Assembly: GCA_034008185.1 (NCBI GenBank)
Contig: CM067081.1
Coordinates: forward strand, 21,885,821 to 21,949,820
DNA: 64,000 nt
Direction of reading: 5' to 3'
DNA from: Gorsachius magnificus
Taxonomy: Eukaryota; Chordata; Aves; Pelecaniformes; Ardeidae
Shown here: positions 38,601 to 50,600 of the stretch, piece after piece
Position numbering within the stretch: position 1 is the first letter of the stretch
How the letters are laid out: each line of letters starts with the position of its first letter
Notes under the pieces: model-generated
What the model was told of the DNA's origin: nothing
The model's database searches: none
The model's input: only the letters and a program-made list of their open reading frames with translations
Translations under genes and position numbers: made by a program

Positions 38601-41600
38601 AAAGCAACATCAAAAAAAGATTAACCCTGGTGATCCTTTATACATCTCCACTGTACTATCCATACTGCCTGTTGGTTTGTTCCAGTAACAACGGCACATC
38701 AAAATAACCCAATTCATTTGGCTCCAGATGAAAAATGACTGCAATTCTGGGACCGATAACTGTTCATTATTCTGTACCAAACCAACAAGCTCACATTGTC
38801 TTCGCAGTTAGACTCGGGCAAAAATCAGCGGCTTGCATTCTGCATCTATTCCTCTATTGTTTACAGACAGAAATATCCGAGGTAGGGGTGGGCTTTCCTG
38901 ATCGCACCAACGGGATGCAAAAACTTAAAAGAGAGCCTGGGACTGATTCTGATCTCCTGGCAGCTTTGTCACTGGTGTAAGGCTGCAGGCTCCCATGGGT
39001 GACACGGTATAAGTGTGCCCAGAATCAGGCACCCTGACTGCCACAGTTTATATCAGTTCGATCTAAAAACACCGCAAAAACCAGCGCGCGCGCGCGAGAG
39101 AGAGCATGTTCTACTCACACGTACCCATCTGAAGGCTCTCCAGGCTCCAGAATCGTGCCATTCCCCCCCTGGCTACCATGCTGCCGTCAGGCTCGACCCC
39201 AGGGCAAGGGTTTGACCTCTTAACAAGTGATGCTCGGTCCCAAAGGGCTGGCGGAGGAGCACAAAGGGCTCGGAGCTACCGGCAGCGCAGAGGAACAGCC
39301 TGTTTGCTGCCTTCAGCTCCCAGCTGTGCCTCCGAGGCCGAGCCCGGCCGGGAACTGCCAGCGGCGCGCGCTCAGCCGCGAGCTCACGGCTCGCTGACAT
39401 CATGGGGTGCCCTTAGGGAGGAAGTTCCAGAAAAGAAACAAAAACCTGCGCCGCCCAGGCTGCTCCCAAAGTGCCTGAACGTCTTGAGCGCGGCAAGCCA
39501 GGGAGTACATTTGTTCTTCATTACAGCATCTTAATGCGATTTCAATCTATATTCAAATGACTGCAATTCAAAGGGAAAGGCTCTTTGGATGGGAGCTGGG
39601 AGTTCCTCATATTACAACACCATTCGGAGTATTGGTCTATCTTTGTTGTATTGTACCATAACAGTTAAAATTCCAGTAGAATTAAAGGTATTTTTTCAAT
39701 GGCTATTAAAACTTCTCTTGCTTCACGGGCAAAGGCTGTACCATTATTTAGGGCACAAGCAGCCGAAGCGTTAAGGCTGCAGCAGGCTGCTCCCAGGAAA
39801 AGAGGGGAGGAGGGAGACATCTTCTCACTCAAACCACAAACTTAATTCAGTTGCTCCAGAAAATAGGGAATGAAGAAGGAAAGCACTCAAACAGTCCAGC
39901 TTTCACTGGGACTGACCCAGCCAGAGCACAGCCTCATTCATTCACCCTGGGCCAGCATTTACCACCCTTACATCTGCGTTGTTCTGCAGCAAAGCTGGAT
40001 CAGTTCATGCGCTGGAAGCAAAGGCAGGAGCTGCTCCCATCAGCAGAGTGCAACGCCTGCCGCGACCTGCGCTCGTACACAGCACTACATTTATGGTTTG
40101 GAAAGCTCCGTAACCTTTGCGGCTTGTTTTTTACCTGCAAACCGCATTGCTCAGCTGAGCCCGTCCTTTAACTGGGGACTGCCTCCACCAGGGACGTGTT
40201 CACAGAACCCCAGAGGCATTTCTGCACGCAGCGACCTCTCAACACCCACTGAAATCACATGGTTTCCCCTCACGCTGCATCAGACGGAGAAGGAAAGGCC
40301 AAACATCGCCCTGCAATATTAATGCCATCTTCCTACAAAAATCCAGGCTGTGCTGCACTACCTAGGAGACTGATAGGAATTCTCTTCTGAATCCCCAAAC
40401 TCCCCTAATATTTCTTGCTGCAAGGACACTTGCTGGATAGCATAGTAAAAACAAGCTCCTACATATTATAAGATGCTTACACACAGTCCCACACATTTTT
40501 CTTTTCATTTAAAAAAAAAAACCAACCCAGCAAACAGAAATGACACTGAAGTGCTGATGGTCCTGGGACCTAGAAGTGAAGGCTTCACGCTTTTAATCAG
40601 CCAGAGCACAAGCCCTCTGCCATGTCAAACCCCTACCCACAGGGGAAAACCAGCTGAACTGCCAAAGGAAAATGAGATCAAACCACACACAGCTATTCTA
40701 AGAGAAGTATTAAAAACAATCTCTGAAAAAGAGTCATTTGGTTTGATTTCTGCAGAACAGAATGGACTGTGTGCCTTTGCCCGATGACTAACCCCGTGCC
40801 ACTGTGGGATGCTGCTGGTGGGGAGGGATCTGTTCTCCCTCCTCTGCACGGGCGCGTCAGTGACTGTGCAACCACAAACTGAACCACCACGAAAGTTCTT
40901 GTCTGGGGAGAGCTGGTGGCGGGTTCATTTCCTCGCAGGATCAGCCTGGGACAGGAGGAGGTGACGGCTGTCCTTTGCAGTGGCAGTCCACGGGGACCCT
41001 CTCCAAACACATGCCGAGCTGGCTTACCCACTGCGCAGGGCACCCTGAAAAGGCTGTGGTAGCACATATTAAAATACTAAAACCAAAAGCTAGTTTTCCC
41101 ACCTCAAGAAAATCCAGTTCTAGGTACCCCTCTGGTACCGTAGGACCCTCTACCCTGGGGCAGAGCAAAGGTCCCCCCCTGCCACTGCTCTGACAGCAGC
41201 CAGTAGCAGATCCCCGGGGAAGAACATAAAAATAGATGAGGCATGTAATGGCATTTTTCTGATGTACTTTCCTAAATTCCAGCTATCAGCAGATCAGAGT
41301 CAGATCCCTCTTGGGGCAGAAGTGATATCTTTGTGTTTAATGAACTAATTTTTCAAACTGCTTTCTGAATTTCTGTAAACTTTTGGGATGTGAAATACCA
41401 TGTGTAGCAATTAGTTTCATAGTTTATAGAGTGTGAAAACCACCTTTTATTTTGAACCATCTTTTATTTTTGAAAGGTGCCCTTTAGTTCTTATATTATT
41501 GGAAACAACAACTATTATCTGTTCATTTTTCCTATGCCAATCAGATTTTTATTCCCCTGTTGTCCTTTTTTCCAAGTTGCAGAGAGCCCTAGCCGTGTTG

Positions 41601-44600
41601 AGCATTCCACACACAGAGGCACTGAGTAGGTTTTCTTGTCCTTTTGCCTTTCTCTGTATCGTCCCCTATAAAAATGCCTTTTTAGGTGGAAAGGAACGGG
41701 GAGATGGCCCACACCAGTGGCACAATTGGGCTTTCTGTTTTGTTCTCTATTCCCTTCCTACAAATTCCTGCCCTTCTATTTACTGTTTTGACTGTTACTA
41801 TGCACTGGACTGACACTTATCTGTTAGGACTGCAAGATCTCTTCCTGAATGGCAATATCCAGCCTTCTGCAAGCACACCAGGCTCGTGTTCCTCCACGTG
41901 CTCTACCTTGCTTTTATCAACACCGAATTCACCTGCCGCCAGTCTCGGTATTGTGAAATCCTCCTGTAACCCTGTTCAAGCAGCTTGGGCTTTTACTACT
42001 GTGAATAATTTAAGCAAGATTTATAATTTCATTCTATTCCTCCCTTCCCATATTATTTGGGAAGACACTGAACATCTGACTCCACTCATGAGCTCTCTCC
42101 TTAAGAAAGCTGACCACTTTCCTCCTGTTACTTAGTGCTTACTCACTTGTTAAAGCATGGGAGGATCTTCCCCCTTATTCCAGGCCTCTGCTAAGAGACA
42201 TTTGTAAGAGATGTTGTCAGAGGCCTTTTAGAGATCCAAGCAGCCTATACCTACTGAATCCCCTTGGTCACATCCTCAGTGATTTTTCTCAGAAAACCTT
42301 GTCTAGACTGTGCTCTTACCTAGAAAGGTTGGCCTAGATGATCCCCGAGGTCCCTTCCAACCTAGGATTCTATGATTCCATGATTTGTGGGGCACAGCTT
42401 TCCTCTACGTAGGGCCCATGGACTTTTCTTCATGATAAGGGTCCACCAGGCTTTTGATCTTACTCTCCGTTATAGGTTCTAAGTACTAAATACATTCGTT
42501 CTTTATATATTCCATGTACTATTATGTCAGACTCGCTGGGCTACTGCTCACTGGATCCCTCCTGATACTTCTTTATAAATGGTTATTCCATCGCTGCCTT
42601 CTTCCTTGTACTGAGGCTGTTTCTGAGGAATGAATTCCACGCTGAGGCAGTGGCTCAGCAATTTCGTTCTTAAATCCCTTTAGAAGTCTAGGTTCTGGCA
42701 ATGTGTTACTATTCATTTAGTTTCTCTAAAACTTCTACTGACATTTTGAGACAGATCCTTGCCTAATTTGAGCTCAGGTTTTATTTCTCAGTCACTTACA
42801 AGGCCTACAAACTGTCTGGTAGTCTACCGGGTTCTCGTATTTTTTAAAAAGGACGTAGTTCTACATCTTTAGCAAATTGTTTCTATGTTCAGTAGCTTTA
42901 CACCAAAATTGCAAGAGTTTGGGGTTTTTTTCCTATTTGGATACAATTCAACAATCTGAAGGATTTTTTTTTTTCTTTCTGATAGATTCTTTTCCCCTGT
43001 GTTTAATGACAGAACCCTTTTCTAGTGTTTCCAAATTCCATTTTGACAGGTGACATGAATTTGCTCTAAGCATCTAATATGTTGTCCTTGAACACCCTCC
43101 GTGCTGCCTGCAAGCATTCAACACTTTTCTGCTCCTTTAAATTCCTTTGTTACACAAATGACTTCTCACTTTTATTTACTTACCCTCTTTTAAGTTACAA
43201 CACGTACTGTATTGGATTTTTTCACTCTTCTCACCCCTGCAAGGATATTGGCTCAGAGTGCATTATGGACACAGAGGGCAAGATTCATCATCTGTCTGTA
43301 TTTGGTCAATGAACAGCACCCTAAATTAGCTGTTTGTTCCAGGCAAGGTCACCTAGCTTAGCTGAGAAGTCTATGGAGCCAGATGAGACACATCCCACCC
43401 TTACAGAGCAGTGCTTTCGTGTAATCCTGCACACATCTCAGGACCGGTTCAAGAATTGTTTCCCACCCTCTAAGTCTCACGATTAGCTGCACTGAGGAAT
43501 TATTTACGCTACACCTAAAAACGTAGCACCGAGCCCCATTACAAGGCCTAATCCACACAACAGCAATTTCAGTCTCCTGTTACGACTGTGCTTGCTGCCT
43601 TTGAAACTCCTCTGGCTCCCTTGGTTTGTCACGCTTACTGTCACCAGCCTGGTGATCTCAGGTGGTTCATAATTTAATCCTGTCACTATACTTTTTCCCG
43701 TTTAGGCATAGCATTCCAGTCCACGGATCCTGTGACACTTGGTGATACAGTCAATTTGTTTATCTGATTTGGCTCTTGTCCTGGTTTCGGCTGGGATAGA
43801 GTTAATTTTCTTCACAGAAGCTAGTGTAGTGCTGTGTTTTGGATTTAGTACCAGAAGAATGTTGATAACACACTGATGTTTTTAGTTGTTGCCAAGTAGT
43901 GCTCAGACTACTCAAGGACTTTTTGAGCTTCTCCTGCTCGGCCAGGTGCATAACAAGCTGGGAGTACAGCACAGGTAGGACAGCTAACCCAAACTGACCA
44001 AAGAGCTATTCCATACCATATAACGTCATGCTCGGGGGGGTTAGTGGATCGGTCGGTCGCGGGCAGAGTGGTCGCAGCTCGGGCTGTGTGATCGCGGCTC
44101 GGGGGGAGTGATCGCGGCTCGGGACAGGCTGGGCATCGGTCAGCAGGTGGTGAGCAGTTGCATTGTGCATCACTTGTTTTATATATTCTGTATATTCTCT
44201 TACCATTATTATTATTATTATTATCTCTTATTAAACTGTCTCTATCTCAACCCACGGGTCTTACTTTTTTTTTCTTTTCTCCAATTCTCTCCCCCATCCC
44301 ACCGAGGGGGGGCGGGGAGTGAGCGAGCGGCTGCGTGGTGCTTAGTTGCCAGCCGGGTTAAACCACAACAGCTCTTAAGTTTTTCTTTAATACATTAGAG
44401 ACCCTCTTGCACTGGTACAATCTTTTCTGTAGTGCCCGTGCAGCTTGCACAACGGTGATATGCTGGTTATGCTCCACTGGTTGTCTTCCTTCGACCAAGT
44501 TTCTGGCAGAATGCCACCTAAGCTTCTTTAAAAATACATTTATTTCTCCATCTTACTTTTTAAACTTTCACTATTACTGGCAGGGTTGCCTGTTTTTCTA

Positions 44601-47600
44601 AATCCTCTTTAAACAACATTTGTCCAGCTGTTCCTGGCTATTTCTTGCTTGAGTTTTGTCAGCTTCTGCCCCATCCTTCATTTGAGGGTGCAGTGATCAC
44701 TGACATCGCCTGTAAAGGATGTGCTGTCCTGTCCTCTGTATTATTTCACTTTGCCAGTTTTCCCCTAATTCTTTGTTTAGAAACTACTCCATAATCTCTT
44801 GATTTGCATGTCAACAGCCTGCTTTTGTTTTGCTTTAGAAGACAAAGGAACTTTTTATGTCAAACGTATCTCGTTTCATAAATAATCTGGAACTCCCTCC
44901 TTTTAATACAACTTTGCATGAGGGTGCCAGGAGATAAAAAGGCCTCTCTGTCTGACACTGAGCGTGGTATTGCCAGCATGTGGGGCAACTTTACCATTGG
45001 GCTCCTGGTCTTTTAGCTTCTAGCTGATGGCTTCAATTTTGGCTCCAGTGCTTGCCTCCTGCACATCACACCCTCCCCACGGCTAGCACCTCCCCTCCCA
45101 AGTCCCCAGGGCCACCTAGGTGCTTCACCCAATGCACCAGCTGCTCCCAACACACTGCCGGGTCCTGTTCACATCGTCAAGCCCAGCTGTCTATGGACTG
45201 ACAATCCCATTACCCACCAGCATAGGTTTTATCTTTTCCTATCAGTTAAGAGTCCCGTCCTTCAAAGTATCACACAGCCATCATCCTCCGGTCCAAAGGC
45301 TTTTCTGTTCCCAGCAACACTGGGACCACTTAGCCTGTGGTAGTGCATTTCACGATGCCCCTTCAGGTCCTGTCCATGAGTCTTTCTGCCTCCCTGAGCT
45401 TTTCAGGCGCTTTGGCTGCAGAATACAGCAAAACCATGGAGCTTCTTGCAACAGCACGTGTATTCCACCCACCTCCTGGTAATCACAAACACGGCACTCG
45501 GTGTAGTAACCCGGGAATTTGTGTTTCCTGCACATAGTCCTATTTACATCCTCACTCTTTTGGGGTGGGGGAGCAAGGAACAGGGTAGCAAGGAGATGGT
45601 AGCAAGCAGGGAACTGTTATCTCTCAAGGAGTGATTAGTAACTGCTGTTTGTTCACTTCCATGGTCAATAACCTATTTGGGGTGGGGTTTGTTTATTTGA
45701 TAGGTGATAGGGATGGAGAACCCGAAAATCTCCACTCCCCAACAGCCAGTTTGCTTGCACCTCAGCTGTACTCCACACAGGCTGAAACTTGGTTGCCATG
45801 ATGAACTGGGAAAAGCTTGACTGTAGTTTAACATTGCAGGCAAACATCCAGGACAGGATACTACTTGAATTAAACGCATTTAAATTTATTAATCTAAATG
45901 CCGGAATACACATCTGAACCATCTAAACCAGCAGGTATTGGTCTCAATTAAAACAGCTGAGAGAGCAATCCACCGCATCCAAAGGCAGCTCCTGCTCTAA
46001 CCTTCATTGACTGCAATGGCTGGGGCCTCAGAGCAGTTGTTTAAACATAGATACTTAACACCATTTTAAGTATTTTGGATATCCCGCTGGCCTCCAGCTG
46101 GCACTGAAGGCAGGAGTAGGTCTCCCGTAGGTCCTCTGTCCTATCTGCCAACTGTGGGCTGGTACTCAGGTATCCCACACATATCTGGACCCTGGGGTGG
46201 GTACCCGAATCAAGCCCTCAACCTCCACTGCCTGTAACAGATGTTCAAATGTTTAACTCTTATGGAGGTACCTCCATTTAGACTAAATTTAGGTGACTTA
46301 AACTTGAGCTGAGCCCCACCCCACCTACTCAGAGCTGAGCCTATCTAAAGAAGTTCACCAATTAATTTAGCCAAATTCAAGTCCCACACCACTATTTGGA
46401 AAAAAGATCGGTTAGTTTTTAAGATACTTATAAAAATTGCTCTACTGTGATAAATAGGTAACCTCTTTAATATAATTTAAAACTTGTAACCCTTTCAGCA
46501 CAAGAGTAGCAATATAAGTCTCAAGGGAAGTTTCCCTTACGTGTTGGCTGGTTGTTATTCTGTCTCCTCCAGTATGACGATTTACTGTCTTGTAACAGCT
46601 GTTTTTCTAAATTTACATCTCAAATTCTATCCCCCATTGTTATAAAAAGTAGACATGCAATGTATTAGGCTTTAGCAAGTAACTAAAATAAGATACCACT
46701 CGTTTACAGGGCTTGGGGTTAGCATTTCTTTCTATAATAAAGGGCTTTTGTGCTACCGAATTTCACTGTACATGAGCAAACAAAAAACTCTCACATGTTC
46801 AAAGACAAGGAAATGCCTTGTGAATTTAAGAGAAAAAGGAAAGAGATCAGAATGTGTGACACTAGTCACTTTATTATTTTCTGCTGGAGCTACTTAACAG
46901 ATCTTTGCAACTGCAAAATCCGTGATATTCCTCACTTGCCTTCAGGGCTTTGATTTCAGCAGCTTTTCCTGCTCAACTGCTATGTTTATTGTAATGAGTC
47001 AGACAAGTCACTTCTAGCATAATCGATACGGCTTTGGCTTCGTTGTCTTGAAAAGTGGCAGAAACCTTGCTTTGTGTATTTGTCATCCTGTTGCTTACGT
47101 TTAGGAGAGCAGTTATTTGAAAGCTAAATACCTGGAAAGATATTACGCTCAGGCGGTTGTCTAGGTAACTAGTATTATTTCATGTGGTTTCCAAACACAA
47201 AATGGAAAGGATAACTAAAAATAAAAAAGGAATCCCTACTCTGTGATGCATAAAGAGTCTCTTTTTTCAAAACTAGCTCATGGCAAACCTGCTATTCGGT
47301 GAGCAATCCTTCTGCAATCAGGGACTGAGATACCATGTAATCTCAGCACGGGTCTCAGCATTAGATGTCAAATTTACCTTGATGTGTAATCTGGATCGTT
47401 AAGTATACTGAGATACATACAGCAAGGACACACTCCATATATGGGTTTTGAAGTAGTTCCCAATATTTTGCTAAATATAAATTAAAAGGAGAATACTAAC
47501 ATAGTGTATATATAATGTATCTCATTGCTATAGTAAGACATTCTCAGCTCTGTTCCTTGGAGAGCACCTTCTGAAGAAAACTGTCATGCTGTATTGAAGA

Positions 47601-50600
47601 CTGGAAAATGCAGTTTTAAAATGTTCTTATACAATAATTTGTAGTTGAGGGATTTTTTGAGCAGAATTTGGATATCATTGCAGCTAAAATGCAGCTAAGA
47701 ACCGTAAAAGCCAAGTACTGACTAGTAAGCATATGTATAATTTTAATAAAGAAACATTGAAAATCCTATTTGTTAACTTTCCTACTTCAGTCATGGCAAG
47801 CTCTGATCCAGGCACTTTTGCTTATTCTCCCCACAGAGAGGCAGAGCAAGGAGTCCCACTGGCATTTTGTTCATTAGTAACAGTGAAGAATATAAAGTGA
47901 AAATTTTGCTTTTATGTCCAACCCTTGCCAGTGAAACATGAATAACTTCAGATTAGGCTCACGGTGGTCTGAAAGAAACGTTCCACTAATACTATATATG
48001 ACTTTCTATTAACTCAAGATAGCACTGCATACTAATAGTAAACAACTACAGAAAAAACACACAGGGCACATCTGGGAGTCTGATAAAGAGTACCGCTTCT
48101 GAAAAGGCAATCTTTCCCAAGAATCAGTCCATCGTGTCCTTGAACCCTGGGCTACACTCACCACTGAGTAAGCAACGGCAACTGCATACAGTTCTCTGAG
48201 ACAAGCTGCTTCATTATTTAAGACTTGCCTGTCTAGGTAGGTAAGCTGAATGCATGACAAACAAAATTAAAAATACATGTGTGGTGTGGCTATGGTTCAA
48301 GCATAAACTCAAGCATATTCGACCTTACTTCTTTGAAATTCTACTATCTTCAGGCAATTATGTGAATAGAGAGTGGAAAATACAGGAGTGTAACTGGTAC
48401 AGAAGAATAAACCATAGCAATGCCAAACAGCAGATATGAAAAACAAGTTTTACATGTACACAGCAGGAAAAGCTACTACTGAGAAAGTCTTAAAACAAAG
48501 CAACTTAGCTGGGTACTACTTTGCCACCGAGTTGGTTTGCACCCTTTTGTGTTCCACACTATAATCTGCTTCCTGACCAAGCTGGGGTATGAAGTTGAGA
48601 TCTAGAAGGCTAAAAAGACTTGCCCATCATCTTACCGTTAGATGTTCTCATCTGCTGCCTTCGTCCAACCCGGTCCAGGCCGATGGGGGTACTTTGTGAA
48701 AAGGTGAGCGGCCGAAACCTGGCTGAAACAGCTTTGTAAGGGGGTACCTGGTGCGCTGGAACAGGTGGCCGTGTTACAGGCTACAGAGAAAACAGGAAAA
48801 TCCAGGATTAGTAAAGTTACCAGCAAGTCCAACTGAGCAAAACTCCGGTATGAAGTCAGGTTTCTTCAGATAGTTCAGCTAATTACAGGGGCAGTAAAAT
48901 CCCCTACTTTGAAGTGATATTGCTTAAACACTTGCATACCATATCCACCAGCATCGACAGAAAATATTTTATTATGTTACAGTTCTCTGTTACATTAAAA
49001 ACTCCTTAGCCTCCTGTTATGATCAGACATGCTCCATAATTTCCATCTTGCAACACTCCATGCCCAAACACTCTGGGATCTCACTGCTTTGAGAACAGCC
49101 TGCGCAATGCCGGCTGGTGTTATAAACACACGTCTGAAGGGAAACCCAAAGCAAAAGAATGCCCAGAAATGCTACGGTTGGAAGTTGTGTTCATTTCCTG
49201 GGACACTTGCTTTCTTCAAATAAATGTATTGCTTTTAAGCAAAATAAACATAGTTTACAAGACAAAAACAATTGTCAACATGATCCTCTGCTGTGAAGAT
49301 CCCTGCAGTGTCATTAAAAAGAGGTATTATTAAGTTTGCTCATAACTTCATCTAGAAGCCATTTTCTTTAGTTAACTCATTCATTTGCTTAATTATGATT
49401 AGAGAAACTACCCCTGTTTTATTTGCAAAATGAGTCTAATTTTATGTCATCCCTGACCAACTCCAGGTTACCCAGGCTGAATGACCTTGCATAAACATGC
49501 AACATTGAACAGCCAGACTTCAGCATATGAAGTTCGGAGAGACTTGTCTTTACATCTTCTCTTATCTTTCAGTTGTCACTGGTCATAGGCCCTTCTGTCA
49601 AGTAATCTGAAAGATCAGGGTTGGGTTTTTTATGATCTCTTGACACTCTATTATGAAACCAATGATTTAGTATTGTTTGAAAATGTTTTCTCACACCTAA
49701 GCTGTTAGACCAAACCAAGTCACAACACAGAAGGAATCAGCATTACACTTTTCAAATATTCCCGTGGGTTTTCAAAGCTTTTAAGAAAAAAAAAATCAGC
49801 AAGGTGAAGATCAGCCTTTGAAAGCCCCACACAGAATACTTCTAGCACATGTATTCCTGCTTCATTAGTCCTCTTTTTTACATTCCAGCTACAAATTTAC
49901 TTTCTAATATGACTGCCAAAAACCTCTGTGCCTACTGAATATGATTTAACTATAACCTCATCTTTAAATCTCATTTCTTCAGTGTTTTAGCAATATACCA
50001 GGATCCTGTCACTGAATAACAACACAAAAATTAAGTCTGATCTATTGCATCAAATAGCTAACAGAAGTGATGGCAATTACTATATGCAAATAACTGGTAG
50101 ATTAAGTAACAAAGCTATTTATTTCTGGGCAACTAACATTTTCTAGTAAGGCTTCAGTCCAGATCCCTTTCCCGGACAGACAAGGATGTGCTGTTACTCA
50201 GTGGCAGGCCTGGGAAGGCCATCATTTGGGTTAAAAATGCGTCCCCATTGGGAATGCTCCATAGTTTTGGTCTTGACCACAGTGATCCAGCAATGAGCTC
50301 ATTTAACCCCAGCTAGCCCTCACAGCAGCAGCAGAGCATGGACAGAGTCCACTGGAATAGCTGCCTTGGTGCACGTTCCTTCATTAATAAACTGATACGA
50401 GCAAGGTTTGAAGAGAGATCGATTTGTTTTCAGCAGTTAATGAAGGGCTTGGAGAGTTTTAAATCACTTCCATGGTAGAGCAAGGATTATTTGGGTTGCC
50501 AATACTTACTATCCCTTGAAATCCATCTCTTATTCTTGACTAAGATGGCCTAGAATTTATAACAGCAATTTCCCTCTTCTTTTTTTCCTCCAAGCTAAGT

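Larger units (their letters stand above)
43777..44370 (+). mobile_element. Solo LTR of an endogenous retrovirus (594 bp)
   Basis: The segment starts TGTCCTGGTTTCGGCTGGGA and ends GGGTTAAACCACAACA, with retroviral TG...CA termini. It is flanked by the same 5 bp, GCTCT (43772-43776 and 44371-44375). Inside are a TATA-like TATATATTC near 44180, an ATTAAA signal near 44230 and a T-rich stretch after it, which set plus orientation. No gag, pol or env sequence lies next to it, so it is a solo LTR left by recombination between the two LTRs. The 5-bp duplication suggests an ERVL-like or related class; I recognise the family only as a common avian type. Confidence 0.85.

Noticed and set aside
41686..42135. 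149-codon plus-strand open frame
   Set aside because: Cysteine- and serine-rich low-information translation with no family resemblance, inside an intron on the opposite strand.
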